DNA of 64,000 bases from Gramella sp. AN32. GTDB taxonomy: Bacteria; Bacteroidota; Bacteroidia; Flavobacteriales; Flavobacteriaceae. A program made the translations under genes and the position numbers. Shown piece by piece: positions 52,536 to 61,134 of the stretch. The notes beneath the pieces were generated by a model. The model saw nothing but the letters and a program-made list of their open reading frames with translations. It made no database searches and was not told the DNA's origin. Positions within the stretch are counted from its first letter, which is position 1, and the number at the start of each line of letters is the position of its first letter. The stretch is from the NCBI RefSeq assembly GCF_023718305.1, contig NZ_QEYO01000020.1:1-64000 (forward strand). The letters are read 5' to 3'.

Positions 52536-53513
52536 ATGAGGACAATTCAATTTAGGGAAGCCGTTCGCGAGGCGATGAGCGAAGAAATGCGTCTGGACGA
52601 CACAATTTATTTAATGGGTGAGGAAGTTGCCGAATATAATGGAGCTTATAAGGCTTCTAAAGGTATGCTTGACGAATTTGGTCCTGAGCGGGTAATTGAT
52701 ACCCCCATTTCTGAAATGGGTTTTACCGGAATAGGTGTAGGTTCTGCAATGAACGGGAACAGGCCTATTATTGAATTTATGACCTTCAACTTTTCGCTTG
52801 TGGGGATCGATCAAATTATAAACAATGCTGCCAAAATGAGGCAAATGAGTGGCGGGCAGTTTAATATTCCTATCGTTTTTAGGGGGCCAACCGGTTCAGC
52901 CGGACAGTTGGGGGCAACACATTCACAGGCTTTTGAGAGCTGGTTTGCCAATACTCCCGGTTTAAAGGTTATTGTACCTTCAAACCCTTATGATGCGAAA
53001 GGTTTGTTGAAAGCAGCCATTCGTGATGACGATCCTGTGATCTTTATGGAAAGCGAGCAGATGTATGGCGATAAAGGCGAAGTGCCCGAAGAAGAGTACG
53101 TGATAGAAATTGGTAAAGCCGATATTAAAAGAGAAGGTAAGGATGTAACCATCGTTTCTTTTGGTAAGATAATCAAAGAAGCCTATAAAGCAGCGGAACA
53201 ATTAGAAGAAGATGGAATTTCCTGTGAGATCATAGATCTTAGAACGATCAGGCCTCTGGATCAGGAAGCCATTTTAGAATCTGTAAAGAAAACCAACAGG
53301 CTGGTTATTCTGGAAGAGTCATGGCCTTATGGAAATATTTCAACTGAAATTACCTACCTGGTGCAGTCTAAGGCTTTCGATTATTTGGATGCGCCCATTA
53401 TAAAATTAAACACAGCTGATACCCCGGCGCCTTATTCTCCGGTTTTGCTGAAGGAGTGGTTGCCTAACAGCGATGATGTTGTTAAAGCTGTTAAAAAGGT
53501 TATGTACAAGTAA
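52536..53513 (+). CDS. pdhB: Pyruvate dehydrogenase E1 component, beta subunit
   Basis: 325 residues from MRTIQFREAVREAMSEEM. LMGEEVAEYNGAYKASKGM with the cofactor Glu, DTPISEMGFTGIGVGSAM, IEFMTFNFSLVGIDQIINNA, RGPTGSAGQLGATHSQAFES and the C-terminal LEESWPYGNISTEI match the E1-beta subunit. It works with an alpha subunit and E2/E3 to make acetyl-CoA. The alpha and E2 genes are not next to it, a common flavobacterial arrangement. Ends at a terminator. Confidence 0.95.
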   Translation: MRTIQFREAVREAMSEEMRLDDTIYLMGEEVAEYNGAYKASKGMLDEFGPERVIDTPISEMGFTGIGVGSAMNGNRPIIEFMTFNFSLVGIDQIINNAAKMRQMSGGQFNIPIVFRGPTGSAGQLGATHSQAFESWFANTPGLKVIVPSNPYDAKGLLKAAIRDDDPVIFMESEQMYGDKGEVPEEEYVIEIGKADIKREGKDVTIVSFGKIIKEAYKAAEQLEEDGISCEIIDLRTIRPLDQEAILESVKKTNRLVILEESWPYGNISTEITYLVQSKAFDYLDAPIIKLNTADTPAPYSPVLLKEWLPNSDDVVKAVKKVMYK

Positions 53514-53533
53514 GCTTAATCAACTTATCTTTG

Positions 53534-53566
53534 AAACTTCATCCTTACCCGATGAAGTTTTTTTTT
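53534..53566 (+). terminator. Terminator after pdhB
   Basis: AAACTTCATC (53534-53543) pairs with GATGAAGTTT (53551-53560), followed by a T run. It stands only about 10 bases before the next ATG. A TATCTTTG box at 53526-53533 just before it may be the next gene's promoter, which would place the hairpin in that leader. Confidence 0.75.
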
Positions 53567-53574
53567 ACCCAAAT

Positions 53575-56064
53575 ATGAATAAATCCTTTCTCTTTATTTT
53601 CCTCTTTTTCTTCGGAATTTCCTCTTTTGCCCAAACTAAGGTTGGTGGTGTGGTCATCGACGATTCTGAAAAACCTGTGGCTTTTGCCAATGTGGTTTTT
53701 AAGGGAACGCGCACAGGAACAAACACCAATGAAAATGGTAAATTTTACCTGCAGTCTGAAAAGGATTATGACACCCTGGAAATTTCCTTTATAGGTTATA
53801 AAACCAAAGATATCTTCCTGAAATCTTCAACAAGCCTGGATCTTAGAATTTCTTTAGAAGAAGAAGCCTCACAACTGGATGAGGTTTTTATTTTTAAAGG
53901 AAAGACATCAAAAAAGAACAATCCCGCCATAGATATTTTGAAGAAAATTTGGGCTCATCGTCGCGAAAATGGTATTAAATCCTTTGATCAATATTCCTAT
54001 AAAGAATATGAAAAGCTGGAAATGGATTTGAACACGGTTGATAGCGCAGTGATGAATAGCAGGCTTTTTAAAGGCATGGAATTTATCTTCAATTATACTG
54101 ATACAAATTCAGTCACCGGAAAAACCTATTTGCCCTTATTTATCAATGAAGCAGTTTCCAATATTTATGGTGACAATAAAATCGGGACCAGAAAAGAAGT
54201 GCTCATTGGAAACAGGAATTCAGGATTTAGCCAAAATCAGAATCTTATCAGCATGTTTAAAAACATGTATGAAGATTATGATATCTATAGAAATTATATC
54301 AAATTTTACGATAAGGCCTTTGTGAGCCCGGTTTCTACCACCGGTATCGATTCGTATAATTATGTGTTAACAGATAGTACGTATATCGATAATAAATGGT
54401 GTTACAACATTGTGTATTACCCACGACGCCAAAATGAACTAACATTTAAAGGGGATTTTTGGGTAAACGATACGACCTGGGCGATTAAGAAAATTGATAT
54501 GGAAACCTCGCTGGATGCGAATATCAACTGGGTAAAGCAGGTGAATATTCAGCAGGAATATAAAGTGTTGAATGACTCGGTTTTTGTGATCACCAAGGAC
54601 TTCTTTATGGCAGATTTTGGTTTGAGCGAAAAAGAAGGTTCCCGGGGCGTGTACATAAAAAGGACGCAGCTATTTGAAGATTATCAGTTTGATAAGGAGC
54701 GGCCAGTTTCATTTTATCAGGCTCAGGTATACAACCCTAATCTTGCAGCCTATCAACGTGAAGATGATTTTTGGGTGAAAAACCGAATGGAACAATTGTC
54801 CCGGAACGAGCAGGATATATACGTGATGCTGGATAGTTTAAAGGAAACAAAAGCATTTAACAGGATCTATAATCTTGCAAGCATTGCCCAGTCCGGCTTT
54901 GTAGAGTTTAACGGCTGGGATTATGGCCCAATTTATTCAACTTTTGGTTATAATGATGTGGAAGGAATGCGTTTGCGCTTTGGAGGGCGAACCTATTTTG
55001 GGCAAAATGATCCCTGGCGAATTGAAGGTTATGGGGCTTATGGATTTAAGGACAATAAGTTCAAATATGGCATTTTAGGAAAAGTACTTGTGGATCCTAA
55101 ATCCAGGTTAATCCTTTCTGCCGGGAATAGGAGGGATGTGGAACAATTGGGCACGAGTTTAACCAATTCAACAGATGTCCTGGGAAGAAGTTTGGCTTCA
55201 TCTTCAGTGATTAACGTAGGTGATAACGATAAATTAAGTTCCATAAATTTAAGTACGGTGTCTTTGGAGATAGAACCACTGAAAAATTTCACCCTTAGAG
55301 TTGGGGCCAATTACCGAAATATTAAACCGGCCTCACCCACTTTTAGTCTGGATTATTTTGTGGATAAAGATCGAACTATGGTTAATTCAGAAATCAATCA
55401 AACTGAAGTTTCTACAATTTTGAGTTTTAGTCCGGGACGGGAAGTTTCCGGTTATGGTGTGGAAAGAAATGTGGTAAATGGCGGGGATTTTCCAACTATT
55501 TTCCTGAATTACAGCCTGGGCATTAAAGACATCCTTGGCAGTGATTTTAATTATAAAAAAGTGCAGTTATTCTATGATCAGCCAATTTTAATTGGTGGTT
55601 TGGGAAGATCTAATTTTAGTCTGGAAGCGGGCAAAACCTATGGGGAAATTCCGCTGGGTTTGTTGAGCGTGGTTCCGGGAAACCAGACCTATTTTGCACT
55701 TTATAACACCTTTCCGGTTTTGAATTTCTATGAATTTGTGACCGATACGTATGTTTCCGCGCATTTTAATCATAGTTTCAACGGAAGGCTTTTTGCGAGG
55801 ATCCCCGGTGTTCGCGATTTAAATCTACGAGAGCTGGTGGGGATTCGTGCCGTTTATGGGGAAATTTCCGAAGAAAACAGATTATTGGATGCTTCAGGAT
55901 TGGTACTACGTGCTCCAGACGACGCGCCTTATTATGAATATAGCCTTGGGGTGGGCAATATTTTCAAAATTTTACGAATTGATGCGCACTTCCGGGGAAA
56001 TTATTTTAACGTTCCCGATGCCCGCTCTTTTGCGATAACTGCAGAATTTGGATTTGATTTTTAA
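53575..56064 (+). CDS. DUF5686/carboxypeptidase-regulatory-domain outer membrane protein
   Basis: 829 residues from MNKSFLFIFLFFFGISSFAQ, a signal peptide. An N-terminal CarboxypepD_reg beta-sandwich (KVGGVVIDDSEKPVAFANVV, ISFIGYKTKDIFL) is followed by a DUF5686 region (DILKKIWAHRRENGIKSFDQ, YSYKEYEKLEMDL) and a C-terminal half of alternating beta strands ending in a terminal Phe (FGFDF), as in outer membrane barrels. No plug domain, so it is not a SusC/TonB receptor. Function unknown; probably envelope. Confidence 0.9.
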   Translation: MNKSFLFIFLFFFGISSFAQTKVGGVVIDDSEKPVAFANVVFKGTRTGTNTNENGKFYLQSEKDYDTLEISFIGYKTKDIFLKSSTSLDLRISLEEEASQLDEVFIFKGKTSKKNNPAIDILKKIWAHRRENGIKSFDQYSYKEYEKLEMDLNTVDSAVMNSRLFKGMEFIFNYTDTNSVTGKTYLPLFINEAVSNIYGDNKIGTRKEVLIGNRNSGFSQNQNLISMFKNMYEDYDIYRNYIKFYDKAFVSPVSTTGIDSYNYVLTDSTYIDNKWCYNIVYYPRRQNELTFKGDFWVNDTTWAIKKIDMETSLDANINWVKQVNIQQEYKVLNDSVFVITKDFFMADFGLSEKEGSRGVYIKRTQLFEDYQFDKERPVSFYQAQVYNPNLAAYQREDDFWVKNRMEQLSRNEQDIYVMLDSLKETKAFNRIYNLASIAQSGFVEFNGWDYGPIYSTFGYNDVEGMRLRFGGRTYFGQNDPWRIEGYGAYGFKDNKFKYGILGKVLVDPKSRLILSAGNRRDVEQLGTSLTNSTDVLGRSLASSSVINVGDNDKLSSINLSTVSLEIEPLKNFTLRVGANYRNIKPASPTFSLDYFVDKDRTMVNSEINQTEVSTILSFSPGREVSGYGVERNVVNGGDFPTIFLNYSLGIKDILGSDFNYKKVQLFYDQPILIGGLGRSNFSLEAGKTYGEIPLGLLSVVPGNQTYFALYNTFPVLNFYEFVTDTYVSAHFNHSFNGRLFARIPGVRDLNLRELVGIRAVYGEISEENRLLDASGLVLRAPDDAPYYEYSLGVGNIFKILRIDAHFRGNYFNVPDARSFAITAEFGFDF

Positions 56065-56126
56065 TTGCCGGTTTAAGATTGAATTTGTTTATCTTTGCAC
56101 CCCTTAAATAAAATTGAATTAAGAAA
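56065..56126 (+). promoter_or_regulatory. Promoter of ppa
   Basis: TATCTTTG at 56090-56097 matches the minus-7 box; a TTG at 56065-56067 lies 22 bases upstream. Transcription would start near 56104, giving a 5' leader of about 23 bases. Confidence 0.6.
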
Positions 56127-56645
56127 ATGATGTCTGAAAGTTTTGATGTATTGATTGAAATCCCTAAGGGAAGTAGAAATAAATACGAATATGATTTTAA
56201 ACTGAAGAAAGTTCGTTACGACAGGATGATCTTCTCCTCGATGATGTACCCTGCAGATTATGGTTTTATTCCGAACACGCTGGCGTTAGACCAGGATCCT
56301 CTGGATGTACTTGTTTTGGTTTCTGAACCAACTTTCCCGGGAATTGTGATGGAAGTAAAGCCGATTGGAGTTTTTCATATGGCCGATGAAAAAGGACCAG
56401 ATGAAAAGATTATTTGCGTACCGGTTTCAGATCCTATCTGGAATAGGCTTAATGACCTGAAGGAATTGAATGGTCATATGATCAAGGAAATCGAACATTT
56501 CTTTAAAGTGTATAAAGATCTTGAGAAGAAAAAAGTAGATATTGGTGATTTTGGCGATGTGAACGAGGCAAGGGAAATCATCGCACAGTGTATTAAGCGC
56601 TACGAAGATTATGAAGGCGATAAGTCCCGTTTCAGTATTGGATAA
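56127..56645 (+). CDS. ppa: Inorganic pyrophosphatase (soluble, family I)
   Basis: 172 residues. IEIPKGSRNKYEYDFKLKK, DYGFIPNTLALDQDPLDVLV (metal-binding Asp residues) and the later KDLEKKKVDIGDFGD match family I. Hydrolyses PPi to drive biosynthesis. A membrane pyrophosphatase gene follows after a terminator, so the organism can also conserve the energy of PPi. Confidence 0.96.
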   Translation: MMSESFDVLIEIPKGSRNKYEYDFKLKKVRYDRMIFSSMMYPADYGFIPNTLALDQDPLDVLVLVSEPTFPGIVMEVKPIGVFHMADEKGPDEKIICVPVSDPIWNRLNDLKELNGHMIKEIEHFFKVYKDLEKKKVDIGDFGDVNEAREIIAQCIKRYEDYEGDKSRFSIG

Positions 56646-56673
56646 GGAATAATCACTTGATTATTTTAATATA

Positions 56674-56716
56674 ATTAAAGCAATAACCTTAAAAAGTTAT
56701 TGCTTTTTTAATTATA
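56674..56716 (+). terminator. Terminator between the two pyrophosphatase genes
   Basis: AATTAAAGCAATAAC pairs with GTTATTGCTTTTTTAATT around CTTAAAAA, with a T run inside the right arm. A minus-7-like TACATTTG at 56727-56734 then serves the membrane pyrophosphatase. Confidence 0.8.
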
Positions 56717-56771
56717 TCGGTTTTACTACATTTGCTCGCATTAATATTTATTTAACAAACTAACGCGCTTT

Positions 56772-59165
56772 ATGGAAGAAATAATGATTTATGTGCCTGC
56801 AATTTTGGCAATAATCGGTCTCATCTTCATGGGAATCAAAAGATCCTGGGTATTAAAACAAGATGCCGGTGACGGCAAAATGAAAGAAATTAGTGACCAT
56901 ATTTATGAGGGTGCACTTGCCTTCCTAAATGCTGAATATAAATTACTGGCAATCTTTGTCGTGATCGTTAGTGTGTTGTTGGCCATTGTGTCCTTTGTAG
57001 TTCCTACTACTCACTGGCTCATTGTTATTGCCTTTATATTTGGGGCGGTGTTTTCAGCTTATGCTGGAAATATAGGAATGAAAATCGCCACAAAAACAAA
57101 TGTACGTACCACGCAGGCGGCGCGAACAAGTTTGCCTAACGCCCTTAAAATTTCTTTTGGAGGCGGTACAGTGATGGGACTTGGTGTTGCAGGTCTGGCC
57201 GTACTGGGATTAACTACTTTCTTCATCTTTTTCTTTCATTTCTTTATGGGAGGTGTCTGGACGAATAATGCCGATATGACCATCGTGCTGGAAACATTAG
57301 CAGGATTCTCTCTGGGAGCTGAATCTATTGCGTTATTTGCCAGAGTAGGTGGCGGTATCTACACGAAAGCGGCAGATGTTGGGGCCGATTTGGTGGGTAA
57401 AGTGGAAGCTGGTATTCCTGAAGATGATCCGCGTAATCCTGCAACAATTGCAGATAACGTGGGTGATAATGTTGGTGATGTTGCCGGGATGGGGGCAGAT
57501 TTATTTGGCTCTTATGTGGCCACGGTACTTGCCGCGATGGTTCTTGGTAACTACGTGATTAAGGATATGGGCGGGATGGTAGATGATAAATTTGGCGGAA
57601 TTGGCCCTATTTTACTACCTATGGCTATTGCTGGTGTTGGGATTATCATTTCAATAATAGGAACGCTCTTGGTGAAAATTAGCAGTAATGATGCTAAAGA
57701 AAGTCAGGTAATGGGCGCATTAAATAAAGGAAATATTACTTCTATTGTTTTAGTGGCTGTAGCATGCTATGGTCTTTGTATGTGGATGCTGCCTGAAGAA
57801 ATGGAAATGCAATTTTTTGGAGTGCTTGTACCAACAACCATTACTTCCCTGGAAGTTTTCTTTGCAACTTTAGTAGGACTTGTGGTTGGGGCGGTTATCT
57901 CTGCAGTTACTGAATATTATACCGGATTAGGTAAAAAACCTATTCTTAAGATCGTACAACAATCTTCAACAGGAGCAGGTACAAATATTATTGCCGGTCT
58001 TGCTACCGGGATGATTTCTACCTTCCCTTCAGTTTTATTGTTTGCTGCGGCAATTTGGGCATCGTATGCTTTCGCAGGATTCTATGGGGTTGCCCTGGCG
58101 GCATCTGCAATGATGGCTACCACTGCCATGCAGTTGGCGATAGATGCTTTTGGACCTATTTCAGATAATGCCGGTGGGATTGCTGAAATGAGCGAACAGG
58201 AACCAATTGTTAGGGAAAGAACAGATATTTTAGATTCAGTAGGAAATACTACAGCAGCAACTGGAAAAGGATTTGCCATCGCATCTGCTGCACTTACTTC
58301 ACTCGCGCTTTTCGCGGCTTATGTCACCTTTACCGGAATTGACGGAATCAATATTTTTAAGGCTCCGGTACTTGCGATGTTATTTGTGGGTGGAATGGTT
58401 CCCGTGGTATTTTCGGCATTGGCCATGAACGCTGTGGGGAAAGCGGCTATGGAAATGGTGCAGGAAGTACGTAGACAATTCAGGGAGATTCCCGGAATTA
58501 TGGAAGGAACCGGCAAACCGGAATATGATAAATGTGTGGCTATTTCTACGGAAGCATCCTTAAAAGAAATGTTATTGCCAGGTGTATTAACCATAGGTTT
58601 TCCACTTGTGATCGCATTCGCGCCAATGGCATTTGGAATGGATTCATTATTAATTGCAGAAATGTTAGGAGGATATATGGCCGGAGTTACGGTAAGTGGT
58701 GTGCTTTGGGCAATCTTTCAAAATAATGCCGGAGGTGCCTGGGATAATGCTAAAAAGTCTTTCGAAGCCGGGGTGATGATCAACGGTGAGATGACTTATA
58801 AAGGATCTGAAGCGCATAAAGCTGCAGTTACCGGTGATACAGTGGGTGATCCTTTTAAAGACACTTCAGGGCCGTCTATGAACATTTTAATAAAACTTAC
58901 CTGTTTGATTGGTTTGGTGATCGCCCCAATTTTAGGAGGTCATACTGAATCTGAACTTCCAATTCAGGAAGAAACAGCTTTTATTGAAAGTGCCGGGAAA
59001 AATTTGATAAAAAAGGAGATGAAAGTTGATATGTATACGACTGATGGAATTACGCATGCTGAAGTAGAAATTGAAACTACCAAAAATGGCAAATCCAATT
59101 CTAAAACTTATGATTTTGAAGGTACGGAAGCGGAAGTGAAGACCAAAGTTGAAGCCTTGCGATAA
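56772..59165 (+). CDS. hppA: K+-dependent membrane-bound pyrophosphatase (ion pump)
   Basis: 797 residues, about 16 helices. Substrate motif GGIYTKAADVGADLVGKVEA with the following PEDDPRNPATIADNVGDNVG Asp cluster; second Asp site near the C-terminus (AVTGDTVGDPFKDTSGPSMN). The K+ selector region reads GNTTAATGKGFAIASAAL, with Ala where K+-independent pumps have Lys, so it should be K+-dependent and pump Na+ and/or H+. The last ~50 residues (KVDMYTTDGITHAEVEIETT) are a polar extension beyond the core. Couples PPi hydrolysis to ion export. Confidence 0.95.
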   Translation: MEEIMIYVPAILAIIGLIFMGIKRSWVLKQDAGDGKMKEISDHIYEGALAFLNAEYKLLAIFVVIVSVLLAIVSFVVPTTHWLIVIAFIFGAVFSAYAGNIGMKIATKTNVRTTQAARTSLPNALKISFGGGTVMGLGVAGLAVLGLTTFFIFFFHFFMGGVWTNNADMTIVLETLAGFSLGAESIALFARVGGGIYTKAADVGADLVGKVEAGIPEDDPRNPATIADNVGDNVGDVAGMGADLFGSYVATVLAAMVLGNYVIKDMGGMVDDKFGGIGPILLPMAIAGVGIIISIIGTLLVKISSNDAKESQVMGALNKGNITSIVLVAVACYGLCMWMLPEEMEMQFFGVLVPTTITSLEVFFATLVGLVVGAVISAVTEYYTGLGKKPILKIVQQSSTGAGTNIIAGLATGMISTFPSVLLFAAAIWASYAFAGFYGVALAASAMMATTAMQLAIDAFGPISDNAGGIAEMSEQEPIVRERTDILDSVGNTTAATGKGFAIASAALTSLALFAAYVTFTGIDGINIFKAPVLAMLFVGGMVPVVFSALAMNAVGKAAMEMVQEVRRQFREIPGIMEGTGKPEYDKCVAISTEASLKEMLLPGVLTIGFPLVIAFAPMAFGMDSLLIAEMLGGYMAGVTVSGVLWAIFQNNAGGAWDNAKKSFEAGVMINGEMTYKGSEAHKAAVTGDTVGDPFKDTSGPSMNILIKLTCLIGLVIAPILGGHTESELPIQEETAFIESAGKNLIKKEMKVDMYTTDGITHAEVEIETTKNGKSNSKTYDFEGTEAEVKTKVEALR

Positions 59166-59183
59166 AAGATGTTAATGAATTTG

Positions 59184-59212
59184 AAAGCCCGCTTCCCGCG
59201 GGCTTTTTTTAT
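59184..59212 (+). terminator. Terminator of hppA
   Basis: AAAGCCCGC (59184-59192) pairs with GCGGGCTTT (59198-59206), followed by a T run that reaches the stop codon of the convergent gene. Confidence 0.9.
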
Positions 59213-59673
59213 ATGGCATACTTTAGTAAACCAGTTCTATTCATTTCAGAAATATTTTGTTTGATCTCGTGTCGTTGTTCCATGATCATGGCCCTTACTG
59301 CTGCATGATTGGTTTTAGAAAGATATTTTGAATATTTTTTATAATTCTTCATTTCCCTGCGATACAAATCAGCAAAATTACTACGGCATTTTGTCTTCAA
59401 ATGTGTCCGGTGATCTTTAAATACCTTTTGATGATTGAATAAAACTAAATCAGGGTCTAGAATAGTGGAAACCTCTTTTTTAACCAGCTCAATCTGTTCA
59501 TCAACTGCTTGAAGAAATTGAAGTTTTTGATAGTACAGTTTTTTGTATATGCTTTTCAACGCCAGACGTTTTTCATATTGAGCGGCCACCTGATAGGTAA
59601 ATATATTTTTTTGAGTTAAATACTTTAGTTTTCCAAGCAGTTTAAGCGTGCTTTTTTTCTCCGTCAATTTCAT
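59209..59673 (-). CDS. Basic helical hypothetical protein (154 aa)
   Basis: No signal peptide or membrane segment. Lys/Arg- and Tyr-rich, predicted almost all helix (YEKRLALKSIYKKLYYQKLQ, ELVKKEVSTILDP, EMKNYKKYSKYLSKTNHAAV), roughly like a four-helix bundle of ferritin-like or PA2169/DUF2383 type, but the Glu/His metal ligands of ferritins are not obvious. I do not recognise the family. It converges on hppA; the gap after it leads to the NHEJ operon, which is on the other strand. Confidence 0.6.
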   Translation of the reverse strand: MKLTEKKSTLKLLGKLKYLTQKNIFTYQVAAQYEKRLALKSIYKKLYYQKLQFLQAVDEQIELVKKEVSTILDPDLVLFNHQKVFKDHRTHLKTKCRSNFADLYRREMKNYKKYSKYLSKTNHAAVRAMIMEQRHEIKQNISEMNRTGLLKYAI

Positions 59674-60107
59674 TTTTTCCCCTCCCTCTTTCTTTATACT
59701 TTGAATGGTAATCAGTTTTACTAAATTATTGAATTAGCATTTTTCGCAGGCTATTTTTAACAATTTTAACCAATTTTGATCTTGATTTATATTTACTTTA
59801 ATAAAAAGATTTTCTGGATAATCCGTTTTGGTTTTTTTGTTTGTCCGTAAAGCATCCTAAACTTAAAAATGATGTCATTCTGAACTTGTTTCAGAATCTC
59901 ATTTCAATGTAATCAATGTAATATGGAGACCCTGAAATAAATTCAGGGTGACGAAAGAACTTTTAGGGCAGAAAACGGATATACATTTAGTTTTTTTTCA
60001 AATACGTTTAAATTCTAAATCGGGTTAAAATCACGTTAATCGTTTTTCAATTTAATTCAACCAGCTATCTATGTTGTAAATTTAAATTAAATACAAAATT
60101 TAATATT
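59674..60107. other. 434-base gap before the NHEJ operon, with a REP-like repeat
   Basis: No gene. AT-rich apart from the repeat at 59874-59952. The 110 bases before the NHEJ operon contain no clear TAnnTTTG box, so its promoter may be of a different (stress) type. Confidence 0.4.
59874..59952. repeat. Large imperfect palindrome (interspersed repeat type)
   Basis: GTCATTCTGAA...TCAGAATCTC on the left and GGAGACCCTGAAA...TTCAGGGTGAC on the right are imperfect complements of each other across a ~25-base AT-rich spacer; each half is also a small hairpin (TTCTGAA/TTTCAGAA; CCCTGAA/TTCAGGG). Repeats of this wording are widely interspersed in Bacteroidota genomes. Confidence 0.7.
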
Positions 60108-60356
60108 ATGGCAAAAGATCATGGGCCCAGCATTAAGAACGACGAGAAATATGAAGCCCTTTTAAAGGAGGGGATGAGCAGGCAAAAAGCAGCAAGAATA
60201 GCCAATACGCCAGATTCTGGTGAAAAAGGTGGACGGGCAGAAAAATATGAAGAACGCTCTAAAAAGGATCTTTATGAACAGGCTAAAAAAGTTGGTATTG
60301 AGGGTAGGAGCTCAATGAACAAAAAAGAATTAATCAAGGCATTAAGGAACAATTAA
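60108..60356 (+). CDS. Small DUF7218-like/Rho_N-SAP-like protein in the NHEJ operon (82 aa)
   Basis: The N-terminal half (MAKDHGPSIKNDEKYEALLK, SRQKAARIANTP) matches a short conserved module found mainly in actinobacterial and some flavobacterial proteins. The C-terminal half (RSKKDLYEQAKKVGIEGRSS then MNKKELIKAL) is a Rho N-terminal/SAP-like helical motif that binds nucleic acid. Strongly charged. It ends one base before the Ku start, so the two are co-expressed, and it could bind DNA ends along with Ku and LigD. Confidence 0.8.
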   Translation: MAKDHGPSIKNDEKYEALLKEGMSRQKAARIANTPDSGEKGGRAEKYEERSKKDLYEQAKKVGIEGRSSMNKKELIKALRNN

Positions 60357-60357
60357 T

Positions 60358-61131
60358 ATGCGCTCTATTTGGAATGGTTCAATAAGTTTTGGCCTGGTAA
60401 GTATCCCGGTAAAATTATATTCAGGTTCTGAAGACAGGACCCTGGAACTCGATATGCTGGACAGTAGTGATCATGCCCGCATTCGGTATAAAAGGGTTAA
60501 TGAAAATACAGGAAAAGAAGTGGAATGGAAAGATATTGTAAAAGGTTTTAAAAAAGACGATGATTATGTGATTCTTGAAAAGGAAGATTTCGAGACGGCG
60601 AATATGAAGAAGAGCAAAACCATAGATATTGAGGAATTTATCGAAGAATCTGAAGTTGCCGATGTGCTTTTTAAAAAGCCCTACTTTTTAGAGCCTCAAA
60701 AAGAAGGCGGGAAATCTTATAATTTGCTGCGGGATGCCTTAAAGAAAACCGGAAAATTAGGAGTGGCGACTTTCGTGATGCGTCAAAAAGAACATTTAAG
60801 CCTGATAGGCGTTTATGAAAATGCTTTAGTATTACATGTCATACGATTTGAAGATGAAATCAGGGATCCTTCCGAGTTAAAACTTTCAGACAGCAGTGTA
60901 AAGAAAAAGGAAGTGGATATGGCTATTTCTTTGATTGAACAGTACACCACAAAATTCGACTTCAAAAAATATAAAGATGTTTATATCGATCAGTTAATGA
61001 AAATAATCGATTCCAAAGCGACCGGTAAAAAGCCGAAAAAGGAAAAATTCGAAAGCAAACCAACCCCGGCGAAAGATCTGATGGCGCAATTAAAAGCCAG
61101 CCTGGAAAAAAAGAAGAAAAAAGCATCTTAA
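60358..61131 (+). CDS. ku: Non-homologous end-joining protein Ku
   Basis: 257 residues. MRSIWNGSISFGLVSIPVKL is the near-universal bacterial Ku start; RIRYKRVNENTGKEVEWKDI, DYVILEKEDFE, PYFLEPQKEGGKSYNLLRDAL and TFVMRQKEHLSLIGVY follow the Ku beta-barrel core. The C-terminus is Lys-rich (SLEKKKKKAS), a basic tail used to hold DNA and LigD. As a homodimer it threads onto DNA ends. LigD starts three bases after its stop. Confidence 0.96.
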   Translation: MRSIWNGSISFGLVSIPVKLYSGSEDRTLELDMLDSSDHARIRYKRVNENTGKEVEWKDIVKGFKKDDDYVILEKEDFETANMKKSKTIDIEEFIEESEVADVLFKKPYFLEPQKEGGKSYNLLRDALKKTGKLGVATFVMRQKEHLSLIGVYENALVLHVIRFEDEIRDPSELKLSDSSVKKKEVDMAISLIEQYTTKFDFKKYKDVYIDQLMKIIDSKATGKKPKKEKFESKPTPAKDLMAQLKASLEKKKKKAS

Positions 61132-61134
61132 TAT

